A model generated the notes under the pieces. That model saw nothing but the letters and a program-made list of their open reading frames with translations, made no database searches and was not told the DNA's origin. The position numbers and the translations under genes were made by a program. Below, one piece after another: positions 1 through 8,856 of a stretch of DNA of 64,000 nucleotides (the stretch's first letter is position 1; each line of letters opens with the position of its first letter). The DNA is taken from positions 1-64,000 of the forward strand of contig JAHDVS010000007.1 of assembly GCA_023382435.1 (NCBI GenBank), in the 5' to 3' direction. The stretch is from Thermoleophilia bacterium. Its GTDB lineage: Bacteria > Actinomycetota > Thermoleophilia > Gaiellales > Gaiellaceae.

Positions 1-2
1 TC

Positions 3-1022
3 CGCTGCGGCTTCTGCGCGTTCTCGAAGGGGAAGCTCGCCGCGAACCTGCGCGGGCCCGCCTACGTCGTCCCGTTCGAGGAGGTCGTCCGCCGCTGCCG
101 GGAGGCGTGGGAGCGGGGCGCCGTCGAGGTCTGCCTCCAGGGCGGCATCCACCCCGGCTTCACCGGTGACTACTACGTCGAGCTCGCCCGCGCGATCAAG
201 GCCGAGCTGCCGGATCTCCACCTGCACGCGTTCTCGGCACTCGAGGTCTGGCAGGGGGCGACGACGCTCGGCGCCCCGCTCTCCCCCTATCTCGAGCGGC
301 TGCGCGAGGCCGGCCTCGCCTCCCTGCCGGGGACGGCGGCGGAGATCCTCGACGACCCGGTCCGGGCCGTGCTCTGCCCTGACAAGATCACGACCGCCCA
401 GTGGCTCGAGGTGCACGACGCTGCCCACCGCGCCGGCCTGCGCTCGACCGCGACGATCATGTTCGGATCGGTCGAGGGGACCCGCAGCTGGGCGCGCCAT
501 CTGCTCCACGTGCGCGACCAGCAGAAGCGAAGTGGCGGCTTCACCGAGTTCGTGCCGCTCCCGTTCGTCCATCCGGAGGCGCCGATCTACCTCGAGGGTC
601 GCGCCCGCCGGGGGCCGACGTTCCGCGAGGCGCTGCTGATGCACGCCGTCCCGCGCCTCGCGCTCCACCCGCACGTGACGAACGTGCAGGCCTCCTGGGT
701 CAAGCTCGGCGTCGACGGCGCCCAGGCGGCGCTGCGCGCCGGCGCGAACGACCTCGGCGGCACGCTCATGAACGAGTCGATCTCGCGGGCGGCAGGCGCG
801 GGGCACGGCCAGGAAATGCCGCCCGAGGCGATGGACGCGGCGATCCTCTCGATCGGTCGAGCGCCGCGCCAGCGCGCCACGCTCTACGGCACGCCCGACC
901 CGGAGCGCGTCCGCGCCTCGTACGGCGCGCCGCCGCTCGCGGAAGCGGTCAACCCGAAGATCGACGACGCGGGCCTCGAACGACCCGCGAGGCTCGTCCG
1001 CTTCGGGCTCGCGGCGCGCTGA
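3..1022 (+). CDS. cofH: FO synthase subunit 2, C-terminal part (radical SAM, F420 biosynthesis)
   Basis: The reading frame is open from the window edge, so the N-terminus is missing; 339 residues remain. It begins with RCGFCAFSKGK, which carries the last two cysteines of the radical-SAM CxxxCxxC cluster. VCLQGGIHP and the strands that follow are typical of the CofH/FbiC C-terminal half. The family joins a tyrosine-derived radical to the diaminouracil made in the riboflavin pathway, giving FO, the precursor of coenzyme F420. Whether this is free-standing CofH or the C-terminal half of a fused FbiC cannot be told because the upstream part is outside the window. It implies the host makes F420, which matters for the luciferase-like protein found later. 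Confidence 0.9.
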   Translation, partial: RCGFCAFSKGKLAANLRGPAYVVPFEEVVRRCREAWERGAVEVCLQGGIHPGFTGDYYVELARAIKAELPDLHLHAFSALEVWQGATTLGAPLSPYLERLREAGLASLPGTAAEILDDPVRAVLCPDKITTAQWLEVHDAAHRAGLRSTATIMFGSVEGTRSWARHLLHVRDQQKRSGGFTEFVPLPFVHPEAPIYLEGRARRGPTFREALLMHAVPRLALHPHVTNVQASWVKLGVDGAQAALRAGANDLGGTLMNESISRAAGAGHGQEMPPEAMDAAILSIGRAPRQRATLYGTPDPERVRASYGAPPLAEAVNPKIDDAGLERPARLVRFGLAAR

Positions 1023-1092
1023 GCCGCGACTCGGGCCGGCTCGAGGCGACCGGCTCCGCGGGCCGTGGCCGTTCTCGCCATCTTCCCAGCAA

Positions 1093-1098
1093 TACGGT
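1093..1098 (+). promoter_or_regulatory. -10 box of a leaderless antitoxin promoter
   Basis: TACGGT ends 8 bases before the ATG of the antitoxin, so transcription would start at or next to the start codon. No Shine-Dalgarno sequence precedes the ATG. The same spacing recurs at several other genes in the window. Confidence 0.45.
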
Positions 1099-1106
1099 AA
1101 TCTGCC

Positions 1107-1355
1107 ATGATGGCGAAGATGAAGGTGACGTACGCGCTCGACGAGGCGGTCGTCCGGGCGGCGCGCATGCACGCGGCGCGCAAGGACCTGCGCGACTCGG
1201 AGGTGGTCGAGGTCGCGCTGCGCGAGTACCTCGGTCTCACGCTCCTCGAGGAGCTCCGCGCGGTCGCAGCCGCGCAGCCGCCGATCTCGCTCGAGGAGGT
1301 CGTCGCCGAGCAGCACGCTGCCCGCGCCGAGACCGGGCGTGCAGGTCGTCCCTGA
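1107..1355 (+). CDS. Ribbon-helix-helix antitoxin
   Basis: This 82-residue protein begins MMAKMKVTYALDEAVVRAAR, a beta strand followed by helices in the pattern of RHH antitoxins of the VapB type. The RHH fold binds DNA as a dimer to repress its own operon, and the C-terminal tail would wrap the toxin. Its end overlaps the start of the downstream PIN-domain gene by 17 bases, the usual antitoxin-toxin arrangement with translational coupling. The exact VapB subfamily is not clear. Confidence 0.75.
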   Translation: MMAKMKVTYALDEAVVRAARMHAARKDLRDSEVVEVALREYLGLTLLEELRAVAAAQPPISLEEVVAEQHAARAETGRAGRP

Positions 1356-1770
1356 CGCGAACGTCCTCGTCTCGGCCGCGGCGGCACCGGACGGCGTCTG
1401 CGGCGAACTCCTCGATCTGCTCGCCCGCGGCCCGCTCGAGATCGTCGCCAGTCCCCTGCTCGTCGCCGAGACCGGCCGCGTACTGGCGCGGCCGAAGTTC
1501 CGCGCGATCGGGGAAGCCGAGCGGGCAGCCTACCTCGAGCACGTTCGCCGGATCGCTCTGATCGAGGCCGATCCGTCCGTCGCGGGCAGCGGGCTCGTCG
1601 AGGTCGACCCCGGCGACGACTACCTCATCCGCCTGACGCTCGCCGCTCCGGAGCGGATCCTCGTCAGCGGCGACCCGCACCTGCTCGCGCTCGCCGGCAC
1701 GTACCCAGTCGTCTCGCCGCGGGTGCTGCTCGACCGCCTGCTCGCCTCCGAGCAGCGGCGTGACCGGTAG
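1339..1770 (+). CDS. PIN-domain toxin (ribonuclease, COG1569-like)
   Basis: This 143-residue protein starts with GTG inside the antitoxin gene. VPDANVLVSAAAAPDG carries the first PIN aspartate, a mid-protein ETGRVLARPKF gives the conserved acidic helix, and DPGDDYLIRLTL plus LVSGDPHLLAL supply the later aspartates. PIN toxins are Mg-dependent endoribonucleases that act on tRNA, rRNA or mRNA and are held inactive by their antitoxin. The full set of acidic residues suggests it is active. A start at the overlapping GTG is chosen because the first strand of the PIN fold begins there. Confidence 0.8.
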   Translation: MQVVPDANVLVSAAAAPDGVCGELLDLLARGPLEIVASPLLVAETGRVLARPKFRAIGEAERAAYLEHVRRIALIEADPSVAGSGLVEVDPGDDYLIRLTLAAPERILVSGDPHLLALAGTYPVVSPRVLLDRLLASEQRRDR

Positions 1771-1846
1771 ACACTGCAGGCCTTGCCGATCCCGCGGAGA
1801 CGACGACCGCGTCGTGGCCCGGTCACGGCTCGCGCAGCCGATCGTC

Positions 1847-2716
1847 TCAGGCCGCCCTGCCCAGCGCTTCCGCGAACGTGCGCCTGACCATCACCCGGAC
1901 GAGGTTCTCCTTGTACTCGACCGAGCCGTTCGCGTCCGCAACCGGACGCGCGGCCTCCGCAGCGGCGGCGCCCGCGGCCTCGAGGCTCGCCGCATCCGGC
2001 GCGGGGGCGTCGAGGCCCTCGAGCAGCCGCTCCGCTTCCGCGGCGCGCACGGGCACGACCCCGACCGAGCCGACGGCGATCCGCGCCTCCGCGACCCGGC
2101 CCCGCTCGACGCGGGCGAGACAGGTCACGGTCACGGCGGGGCGCTCGTGCAGCGCCAGCTTGCGGTGGACGATCGCCGCGCCCGCGGGCGGCTCGGGCAA
2201 CTCGATCGCGACGAGCAGCTCGCCCGGCTCGAGCGCCGTCCGGTAGGGGCCGCGCACGAAGCCGGAGGCTGGGACGCGCCGGGGCTCCGCGCCGCCGCGG
2301 CGGCACACGAACGTCGCGTCCGCGCAGAGCAGGAACGTCGCCGGGTCGGAGTGCGGATCGGAGAAGCAGACGTTGCCGCCGACCGTGCCCGCGTTGCGCA
2401 CGCGCACGTTCGCGACCATCCGCTCCATCTCGGCGAGCGCGGGCCAGCCCGCGGCCACGGCGGGAGCGCGCTCGAGCTCCCGGTGGGTCGTCGCGGCGCC
2501 GATCACGAGCGCCCCGCCCCCGGCCTGCACGCCCGAGAGCTCCGCGATCCCCTTCACGTCGACGAGGTGGGCGGGCTGCGCGAAGCCGAGCTTCATCAGG
2601 AGCAGGAGCTCGGTGCCGCCCCCGTAGATCGCCGCGTCGTCGCCGTGGCGCTCGAGCAGCGCGGTCGCCTCCTCTACCGTCGCCGGGCGGTGCAGCTCGA
2701 ATGGGGGCAGCCTCAC
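1847..2716 (-). CDS. Molybdenum hydroxylase FAD-binding (medium) subunit
   Basis: The 289-residue protein has the CoxM/XdhB layout: IYGGGTELLLLMKLG is the first FAD-binding loop, RNAGTVGGNVCFSDPHSDPA the second, and a CO-dehydrogenase flavoprotein C-terminal domain follows. This subunit takes electrons from the 2Fe-2S subunit and passes them to NAD or oxygen. The GTG start overlaps the stop of the aminotransferase gene upstream by four bases. No matching 2Fe-2S or molybdopterin gene lies on this strand; both are encoded about 11 kb away on the other arm of the locus, and I infer they form one three-subunit enzyme. The residues before this GTG in the same frame belong to another gene's shadow, which settles the start. 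Confidence 0.85.
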   Translation of the reverse strand: MRLPPFELHRPATVEEATALLERHGDDAAIYGGGTELLLLMKLGFAQPAHLVDVKGIAELSGVQAGGGALVIGAATTHRELERAPAVAAGWPALAEMERMVANVRVRNAGTVGGNVCFSDPHSDPATFLLCADATFVCRRGGAEPRRVPASGFVRGPYRTALEPGELLVAIELPEPPAGAAIVHRKLALHERPAVTVTCLARVERGRVAEARIAVGSVGVVPVRAAEAERLLEGLDAPAPDAASLEAAGAAAAEAARPVADANGSVEYKENLVRVMVRRTFAEALGRAA

Positions 2717-3903
2717 GCGACCGACCCGACCCCGGCGCCCGCGGACAAAACCTCGAGCGCCGCCTCGACCCCGTCGCCCGTTCTGACCGGCACACCGAAG
2801 TCGGCGAGCGTGCGCCCGAGCGCCGAGAGCCCGACGACGACGTTCAGGGAGCGGGAGGCGACGCCCATGTGCCCGATCCGCAGCAGCTTCGGCTTCAGCT
2901 CGCCGTAGCCGGCGGAGAGCATCACGCCGTAGCGCTCGCGCGCGTGTCGCAGGATGCCCGCGATCTCGGCCCCGTCCGGCTTCCGAACGGCCGTCACGCA
3001 GTTCGTGGCGATCTCGTCGCTCTTCGCCCACGGCTCGAGTCCCATCGCCCGGATCCCCGCACGGCACGCGGCCGCGGCGCGGTCGTGCCGCTCGATCACG
3101 GCCGGCAGCCCCTCCTCGAGCACGTCGTCGCAGGCTGCGGAGACACCGTGCACCTCCGCCACCGACGGTGTGTAGGGAAACTGCGTCCGGCCGCCCTCGA
3201 TCCACGTCTCCTTCCAGTCGAGCAGAGACAGGAACGAGCCGCGGGGCGCGGCCGGGTTCGCGCGGATCGCCGCCCAGGCGTCGTCGCTGACCGCGACCAG
3301 CGACATCCCGGGCGGCCCGGACAGGCACTTCTGCGGACCCGCGATGCAGACGTCGAGGCCCCAGTCGTCCGGCCTCACCTCGGTGCCGCCGAGCGAGGAG
3401 ACGCAATCGACGATCGTGAGCGCCCCGTGGCGCTTCGCGATCGGGCAGATCTCGTGGATCGGGTTGACGGTGCCGGACGGGGTCTCCGAGTGCACGACGG
3501 AGACGAGCTCGATCTCCGGGCGCTCCCGGAACACGCGCTCGACCGCGGCGGGGTCGACCGCCTCGTCGTAGGGGACCTCGAGCTCGACCAGGTCGGCCCC
3601 GTACTCGGCGAGCCAGCGGCCGAACCACTTGCCGTAGACGCCCGAGGCGAGATTCAGGCAGGTCATCCCGGGACGAACGAGCGAGCGGGCGGTAGCCTCG
3701 AGACCGAGCACCGCCTCCCCCTGCATCAGCACGATGTCGCTCTTCGTGCCCGCGTACAGGGCCGCCACCTTGCGCTCGAGGGCGGCGAAGCGCTCGAGGA
3801 AGACCGGGTCGTAGTCGAAGACGATCGGCGAGCCGAGAGCGGCGAGCGTCCTCGGGGAGGCGCTGATCGGGCCGGCGGTGAGAGTGAAGTCGGGCTGGTG
3901 CAT
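2713..3903 (-). CDS. Class V aminotransferase, pyridoxamine-pyruvate transaminase-like
   Basis: This 396-residue PLP enzyme has AGPQKCLSGPPG with the Schiff-base lysine at K192. Its opening LTAGPISASP, LNLASGVYGKWFG, the ELEVPYDEAVDP run and SETPSGTVNPI resemble, from memory, pyridoxamine-pyruvate aminotransferase of Mesorhizobium more than serine-glyoxylate or ureidoglycine enzymes. That enzyme moves the amino group of pyridoxamine to pyruvate, making pyridoxal and alanine. The neighbours support this: pyridoxal dehydrogenase and pyridoxolactonase are encoded in the same locus. It follows the importer genes and is coupled to the flavin subunit by a GTGA overlap. Alternative: another class V alanine/serine-glyoxylate aminotransferase. 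Confidence 0.75.
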   Translation of the reverse strand: MHQPDFTLTAGPISASPRTLAALGSPIVFDYDPVFLERFAALERKVAALYAGTKSDIVLMQGEAVLGLEATARSLVRPGMTCLNLASGVYGKWFGRWLAEYGADLVELEVPYDEAVDPAAVERVFRERPEIELVSVVHSETPSGTVNPIHEICPIAKRHGALTIVDCVSSLGGTEVRPDDWGLDVCIAGPQKCLSGPPGMSLVAVSDDAWAAIRANPAAPRGSFLSLLDWKETWIEGGRTQFPYTPSVAEVHGVSAACDDVLEEGLPAVIERHDRAAAACRAGIRAMGLEPWAKSDEIATNCVTAVRKPDGAEIAGILRHARERYGVMLSAGYGELKPKLLRIGHMGVASRSLNVVVGLSALGRTLADFGVPVRTGDGVEAALEVLSAGAGVGSVA

Positions 3904-3929
3904 CACACTGTCCTTTCGTCCCGCGCGGG

Positions 3930-4862
3930 CTAGCGCGACCCGCGCACGTACGGGAGGCCGAGCGCCGCCGGAAGGTAGGCGCGCCGGCCGAAGAGGAGGA
4001 GCACGACGATCACGGCGAGGAACGGGAGCATGTTGACGACGTCGATCGGGACGTCGATCGACGCCACCTGGAGCGCCGTCTGGAGCTGGAGGGACATCCC
4101 GATCAGAAGCGCTCCGACGACGACCCAGAACGGCCGCGCGCGGGCCAGCATCGCGATCACGATCGCGATGAAGCCGGCGCCGTTCGTCATGAACGGCTCG
4201 AACGTGCCGGCGCCGACGATCGCGAGGTAGGCGCCGCCGAGGCCGCCGAGCGCTCCGGTCGCGAGCACGGCCCAGGTGCGGGTCGCGACGACCGAGACGC
4301 CGGCCGCGTCGAGCGCGGAAGGCTTGTCCCCCGCGGCGCGGAGATTCAGCCCCGCGTTCGTCGAGCGAAACAGCCACCAGGTGAAGATGACGAGGCCGAG
4401 CGTCAGATAGACGACGAGGTGCTGGCTGAAGACGCTGCGGCCGAGCACCGGGATCCCCGACAGCCCGGGGATCGTGACCAGCTCGACGGCGCCGAGCCGC
4501 GGACGTTCGGTCAGGATCGCCCCGTGCAGGAGGCTCGTCAGGCCCTCGGCCGCGAGCGTGAGCGCGATCCCGACCACGATCTGGTCGAGGCCGAGGCGTA
4601 CGCAGAGGACGGCCATGAACACGGCCACGAACATCCCGGCTCCGATCCCGGCCGCGAACCCGACCCACGTGAAGCCGGAGTAGAGGGCACCGCTGAAGCC
4701 GACGTAGCCGCCGAGCAGCATCATCCCCTCGAGCCCGATATTCAGCACCCCGGCCCGCTCGGAGATCGACTCGCCGAGCGCCGCGAGCAGAAGCGGCACG
4801 CCCGCCAGCAGGCCGCCGGCGACGAGCGCGGTCAGGAACGTCTCGGTCAGGACCTTGCTCAC
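3930..4862 (-). CDS. ABC transporter permease, BMP/nucleoside type (second permease)
   Basis: A 310-residue integral membrane protein with about eight to nine hydrophobic helices. ERAGVLNIGLEGMMLLGG is the hallmark of the YufQ/NupQ class of branched permeases found with BMP-family binding proteins. It should form the membrane channel with the permease encoded just upstream. The GTG start overlaps that gene's stop by four bases. The class is known to carry nucleosides, and in some bacteria riboflavin. Here I infer a B6 vitamer as substrate from the degradative genes around it. Confidence 0.85.
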   Translation of the reverse strand: MSKVLTETFLTALVAGGLLAGVPLLLAALGESISERAGVLNIGLEGMMLLGGYVGFSGALYSGFTWVGFAAGIGAGMFVAVFMAVLCVRLGLDQIVVGIALTLAAEGLTSLLHGAILTERPRLGAVELVTIPGLSGIPVLGRSVFSQHLVVYLTLGLVIFTWWLFRSTNAGLNLRAAGDKPSALDAAGVSVVATRTWAVLATGALGGLGGAYLAIVGAGTFEPFMTNGAGFIAIVIAMLARARPFWVVVGALLIGMSLQLQTALQVASIDVPIDVVNMLPFLAVIVVLLLFGRRAYLPAALGLPYVRGSR

Positions 4863-5995
4863 GGCCGCTTCCTCCGGCGCAGAGCGGCGACCAGGCCCTC
4901 GGTCAGGTAGCTGGCGCCGAGGGCGCGCCGGCGCCCGAGGTACTCGGTCACCGCCATGAACAGCAGGATCAGGCCGACCAGGACGAGCAGGAAATCGTTG
5001 GGGAGATCGGCACGGCGAGCCGCCAGGTCGCCGCCGATCGAGAGCACCGCGAGCAACGCCACGAACGGGATCACCGCGATCGCGTTCAGCCGGGCGAGGA
5101 AGACGAGCGGCACCACGATCAGGCCGAAGGCGGGGTTCCAGTCCGCGCGGACGTAGCCCCAGACGCCGAGGATCTCCGCGGCGCCGGCGAGCCCGATCAC
5201 GGCGCCGCTGACCGCGAACGAGACCATGACGAGGCGCGGCACGCTGAGCCCGAAGTGGGTAGCCGCCCGCGGGTTCGCCCCCAGCACGTTCAGGCGCAGG
5301 CCGAACGCGGTACGGGTCATGACGAAGTGCACGAGGACGCAGGCGACGAGCGCCACCACGATCCCGACGTGGATGCTCGTGCCGGGGATATCCGGAAGCC
5401 GCTGCTCGACCGGCAGCACGCTCGTCTGCGGCACGTTCGTCGACTCGAAGTCGCGAAACGGCCCCTTGATGAAGAGGTTCGCGACGTTGATCCCGATGAA
5501 CGTCATCATCAGCGTCGTGATGATCTCGTTCACCTGGTAGCGGGCCTTCAGGAAGGCGGGAACGATCGTCCAGACCGCCCCGACCGCCGCCGCGAGCAGC
5601 CACAGGAGGCCGAGCGCGAGCCCGTTCGGTAGCGCGCGATCGAGGTCGCGGCCGACGCCGGCGACCATCGCCGCGGCCAGCAGGAACTGGCCGTCGATCC
5701 CGAGGTTCCAGATGTTCGCCCGGAACACGACCACGAGGGCGGCAGCGATCAAGAGCAGCGGCGCCATCCGCGTGACGCTGTCCTGGAGGCCGGTCGTGCG
5801 GGTGATGCCGCCCTCGACGATGTCGCCGTAGAACTCGATCGGGTTGCGGCCGAGCGCGAGCAGGATCGCCGCGCCCGCGACGAGCGCCAGCACGATCGGC
5901 CCGACCGAGCGGATACCGGCGTCGCCGAGTGCTGCGAAGCGGCCGGCGCGCCCTGCCGCAACGGTGTGCTCCGCGGTCGCGGCCACGTCGCTCAC
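4859..5995 (-). CDS. ABC transporter permease, BMP/nucleoside type (first permease)
   Basis: A 378-residue membrane protein of the YufP/NupP class. After a hydrophilic N-terminus of about 30 residues come roughly ten hydrophobic helices. FRANIWNLGIDGQFLLAAA and QVNEIITTLMMTFIGINVA are the conserved permease loops that contact the ATPase. It is coupled to the ATPase gene upstream by ATGA and to the second permease downstream by GTGA, so the three are certainly co-translated. Substrate is not readable from the sequence itself. Confidence 0.85.
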   Translation of the reverse strand: MSDVAATAEHTVAAGRAGRFAALGDAGIRSVGPIVLALVAGAAILLALGRNPIEFYGDIVEGGITRTTGLQDSVTRMAPLLLIAAALVVVFRANIWNLGIDGQFLLAAAMVAGVGRDLDRALPNGLALGLLWLLAAAVGAVWTIVPAFLKARYQVNEIITTLMMTFIGINVANLFIKGPFRDFESTNVPQTSVLPVEQRLPDIPGTSIHVGIVVALVACVLVHFVMTRTAFGLRLNVLGANPRAATHFGLSVPRLVMVSFAVSGAVIGLAGAAEILGVWGYVRADWNPAFGLIVVPLVFLARLNAIAVIPFVALLAVLSIGGDLAARRADLPNDFLLVLVGLILLFMAVTEYLGRRRALGASYLTEGLVAALRRRKRP

Positions 5996-7614
5996 GCCGC
6001 CTGCCCCACCATCAGCTCGCCCACCCGCTGCGCCACACCGGGGCCACTCTCGACCACGCCCGCGAGCCGGCCGCGCGAGAGAACAGCGATCCGGTCGCAG
6101 AGGTCGACGAGCTCCTCGAGGTCGGTCGAGATCACGATCGCGCTGACACCCTGCTCGGCCTGCTCGCGGATCCGGGCCCGAACGGCCTTGATCGTCCGTA
6201 CGTCGAGACCGTACGTCGGTTTGCTGTAGATCACCGCGCGCGGCTCGAAGGCGAGCTCCCGCGCCAGCATGACTTTCTGGATGTTGCCGCCCGACAGGGT
6301 CGCAACCCGTGCGTCCACCCCCGGCGTACGCACGTCGAAACGCTCGACGAGCTCCCGCGCGGTCGCCTCGATCGACCGGCGCTGCGTCACGCCCCGCCGC
6401 CAGAACGGCGGCTCGCCGATCCGCTTCAGGACGAGGTTCAGAGCGACGCTCATGCTGCCGACGGTGCCCTCGCCGAGCCGGTCGTCGGTGACGTAGCGCA
6501 GGCCGAGCCGCTCGCGACGCGACACGCCGAGGGTCGAGATCGTGCGGCCCTCGAAGCGGACCTCACCGGCCGTCAACGGCCGCTGGCCCCCGATCGCCTC
6601 GGCCAGCTCCCGCTGGCCGTTGCCGTCCACGCCCGCGATCCCCATGATCTCGCCCGGCAACAGAGACAGCGAGATGTCGTGGATCCCGACCTGGCCCCGG
6701 TCTCCGGCCGCGGAGACGTGGATCAGCTCGAGCAGCGGGGCCTCCCCACGCCCGCGACGCGGCTCGTGACCCTCGACCCGCTCCTCCAGCTCGGCGACGT
6801 CGGCGACCTCCTTCGCCTCCTCCCCGAACATCAGCCGGACGATCTCCGCCTGGAGCTGCTCGTGCGAGCGGCCGCGCAGGTCGTCCGGGCCGAGCTCCCC
6901 GACGAGCCGCCCCTGTTTCAGGATCGAGACCCGGTCTCCCATCTCGGCGGCCTCGTGCAGCTTGTGGGTGATGAAGGCGACCGCGAGGCCGTGCTGCTTC
7001 AGCCCCCCGAGCACTTTCGCGAGCTCGGCGACACCCTGCGGGGTCAGCATCGACGTCGGCTCGTCGAGGATCAGCACGGACGAGCCGCGCCAGAGCGCCT
7101 TGACGATCTCGACCTGCTGCTGCTGGCCGAGCGCGAGCGTGCCCGTGACCGCGTCGGGGTCGATCTCGACCCCGAGCGTGCCCGCGAGCTCCGCCAGGCG
7201 CGCCCGCGCACCCCGGACGTCGAGACGCAGGCCGCCTCCGGCTCCCAGCATCAGGTTCTCGAGCACGGTCAGGGTCGGGATCAGCGTCGAATGCTGGTAG
7301 ACCATCCCGATCCCGAGCTCGAGCGCGCGACGCGGCGAGTCGATCTCGACCTCGCGGCCGTCGACCACGATGCGGCCCGCGTCGGGCCGGAGCATCCCCG
7401 AGAGCACGTTCATGAGCGTCGACTTGCCCGCCCCGTTCTCGCCGAGCAGGCAGTGCACCTCGCCGCGGAGCAGCGCGAGCGTGATGTCATCGTTCGCGAC
7501 CACGCCCGGGAACGCCTTCGTGATCCCGAGCAGGAGCACGGCGGCATCGCCGGCCTCCCGCGTCGGAGCCCGGGTCGTGGTCATCGGCTGGGTGCTGCCG
7601 TCGCTCTCGGTCAT
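5992..7614 (-). CDS. ABC transporter ATPase with two nucleotide-binding domains
   Basis: A 540-residue protein with two ABC domains in tandem, as in the RbsA/NupO family. Domain one has Walker A GENGAGKST at residues 58-66, a signature-like LALGQQQQVEIVKAL and Walker B VLILDEPTSM. Domain two has a degenerate Walker A, GVDGNGQRE, without the lysine, but a good LSGGNIQKVMLAREL signature. One functional and one weakened site is normal for this family. It powers the two permeases encoded directly downstream. A strong palindrome separates it from the binding-protein gene upstream. Confidence 0.9.
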   Translation of the reverse strand: MTESDGSTQPMTTTRAPTREAGDAAVLLLGITKAFPGVVANDDITLALLRGEVHCLLGENGAGKSTLMNVLSGMLRPDAGRIVVDGREVEIDSPRRALELGIGMVYQHSTLIPTLTVLENLMLGAGGGLRLDVRGARARLAELAGTLGVEIDPDAVTGTLALGQQQQVEIVKALWRGSSVLILDEPTSMLTPQGVAELAKVLGGLKQHGLAVAFITHKLHEAAEMGDRVSILKQGRLVGELGPDDLRGRSHEQLQAEIVRLMFGEEAKEVADVAELEERVEGHEPRRGRGEAPLLELIHVSAAGDRGQVGIHDISLSLLPGEIMGIAGVDGNGQRELAEAIGGQRPLTAGEVRFEGRTISTLGVSRRERLGLRYVTDDRLGEGTVGSMSVALNLVLKRIGEPPFWRRGVTQRRSIEATARELVERFDVRTPGVDARVATLSGGNIQKVMLARELAFEPRAVIYSKPTYGLDVRTIKAVRARIREQAEQGVSAIVISTDLEELVDLCDRIAVLSRGRLAGVVESGPGVAQRVGELMVGQAA

Positions 7615-7627
7615 CCGGGTCCACCCG

Positions 7628-7659
7628 CGCGGAGGGGCGCCGGCCGGCGCCCCTCCGCG
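7628..7659 (-). terminator. Perfect 32-base palindrome between binding-protein and ATPase genes
   Basis: Two 16-base arms, almost entirely G and C, abut with no spacer; in RNA the central bases would open as a loop. No U-run follows on the minus strand, so this is more likely an intercistronic stem that slows or partly stops transcription and protects the upstream message than a full terminator. Such stems commonly keep binding-protein output above that of the membrane parts. Confidence 0.6.
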
Positions 7660-7689
7660 TTCGGGCGAGGCTGGTCGTGACGAAGCCTA

Positions 7690-8856
7690 CTAGCCTCCGA
7701 TCAGCGCGTTCACGTCGTCGAGGGCCGGCGTCAGCGGGATCTCGATCGACCCGTCCGCGATGCCCGCGGCGGCCGTCTCGATCTCCGCCCAGACGTCGGC
7801 GGGGATGTGATCCGTCTGGAGCAGCGAGAGCCCGTTCGAGACGTTCAGGTCGTAGCCCTGGTTGCCGAACGTGCCCGCGGCGATATCGGCGAGCGCCTGC
7901 TCGAAGATCTGGGTGAAGTCCCAGAGCACCGAGGAGAGCAGAACGCCCTTCTCGTCGATCGAGCTCTTGTCACCGATCACGTCGATGAACCAGACCGTGT
8001 CCGCGCCCTCGGGCGGCGTTGCGGTCTCGACCGCCTGGAGCATCCCGAACGACGACCCGTCGCCCATCCCGAAGACCACGTCGGCGCCGCCCGCGATCAC
8101 GCTCTCGGTCACGCGCTTGCCGCCCGCCGCGTCGGCGTAGCCAGCCTGACCGATCTGGGTCAGGATCACCTTGACGTCCGGGTTGACGCTGCGGGCCCCG
8201 GCGACGAAGCCGCCGGCCTGCTTGTGCCAGTTCGTGTCGTCAGCCGACTCGACGATCCCGAGCGTGCCCGTCTTCGACATCTTCGCGGCGAGGATGCCGG
8301 CGAGGTACGCACCCTGCTGGCTCGACGTCGAGATGTCGGCGACGAGACCCGGCGTCGTGTTGTCCGGCTTGTCGTAGGTGATGACCGGGATCCCCGTCGC
8401 CTGCGCGAACTCGGGCGCGGCCGTGTTGTAGCCGCTCGCCTGGGCGATGATGAACTGGACGCCGTCGTCTGCGAGCTGGTTCAGGATCGGCGTCACGTCC
8501 TCGTAGCCGGCGCCGTCCGCGACGAGCAGCTCCGCCCCGATCGAGTCGGCCGCCGTCTGTGCGCCCTCGACGCCCTGCTGGTTCCAGCCGTAGTCGTTTG
8601 CCTTCTCGGGCGCGACCACGCCCATCACCGTGATCGCGGGCGCAGCCGGCTCCTCGGTGGTGGCCGGCGCCTCTTCCGTGGTCGCGGGCGCCTCTTCCGT
8701 GGTCGCGGGCGCCTCCTCGGTGGTCGCAGCCGGCGTCTCCGTCGTCGCGGGCGCGGTCTCGTCGTCGCCGCCGCACGCGGCGGCGAGACCGAGCAGCCCC
8801 ACCAGCGCGAGCAGCGCTCCGGCCCGCGCGATCGGCCCCAACAGTGTCCGTCTCAT
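7690..8856 (-). CDS. BMP-family substrate-binding lipoprotein of the ABC importer
   Basis: A 388-residue exported lipoprotein. The signal peptide ends in LGLAAACGG with the lipid-bearing cysteine at residue 28. A Thr/Glu/Ala/Pro-rich tether of about 35 residues follows, then a periplasmic-binding domain of the Bmp/PnrA type (YGWNQQGVEGAQTA, VADGAGYEDVTPILNQL, VDVVFGMGDGSSFGM-like segments). An AAGGAGGGG ribosome site lies a few bases before the ATG. BMP proteins bind nucleosides or riboflavin. In this locus the likely ligand is pyridoxal, pyridoxamine or pyridoxine, but that is inference from context. Confidence 0.85.
   Translation of the reverse strand: MRRTLLGPIARAGALLALVGLLGLAAACGGDDETAPATTETPAATTEEAPATTEEAPATTEEAPATTEEPAAPAITVMGVVAPEKANDYGWNQQGVEGAQTAADSIGAELLVADGAGYEDVTPILNQLADDGVQFIIAQASGYNTAAPEFAQATGIPVITYDKPDNTTPGLVADISTSSQQGAYLAGILAAKMSKTGTLGIVESADDTNWHKQAGGFVAGARSVNPDVKVILTQIGQAGYADAAGGKRVTESVIAGGADVVFGMGDGSSFGMLQAVETATPPEGADTVWFIDVIGDKSSIDEKGVLLSSVLWDFTQIFEQALADIAAGTFGNQGYDLNVSNGLSLLQTDHIPADVWAEIETAAAGIADGSIEIPLTPALDDVNALIGG
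8650..8740 (-). repeat. 21-base tandem repeats encoding the lipoprotein tether
   Basis: Three to four near-copies of a 21-base unit encode EAPATTE repeats just after the lipid-anchored cysteine. Copies differ at silent third positions, which shows the peptide, not only the DNA, has been kept. It is a flexible spacer across the cell wall. Confidence 0.7.

Noticed and set aside
8650-8740. CRISPR-like or regulatory tandem repeat
   Set aside because: The period is 21 bases, in frame, with silent differences; it encodes the lipoprotein tether.
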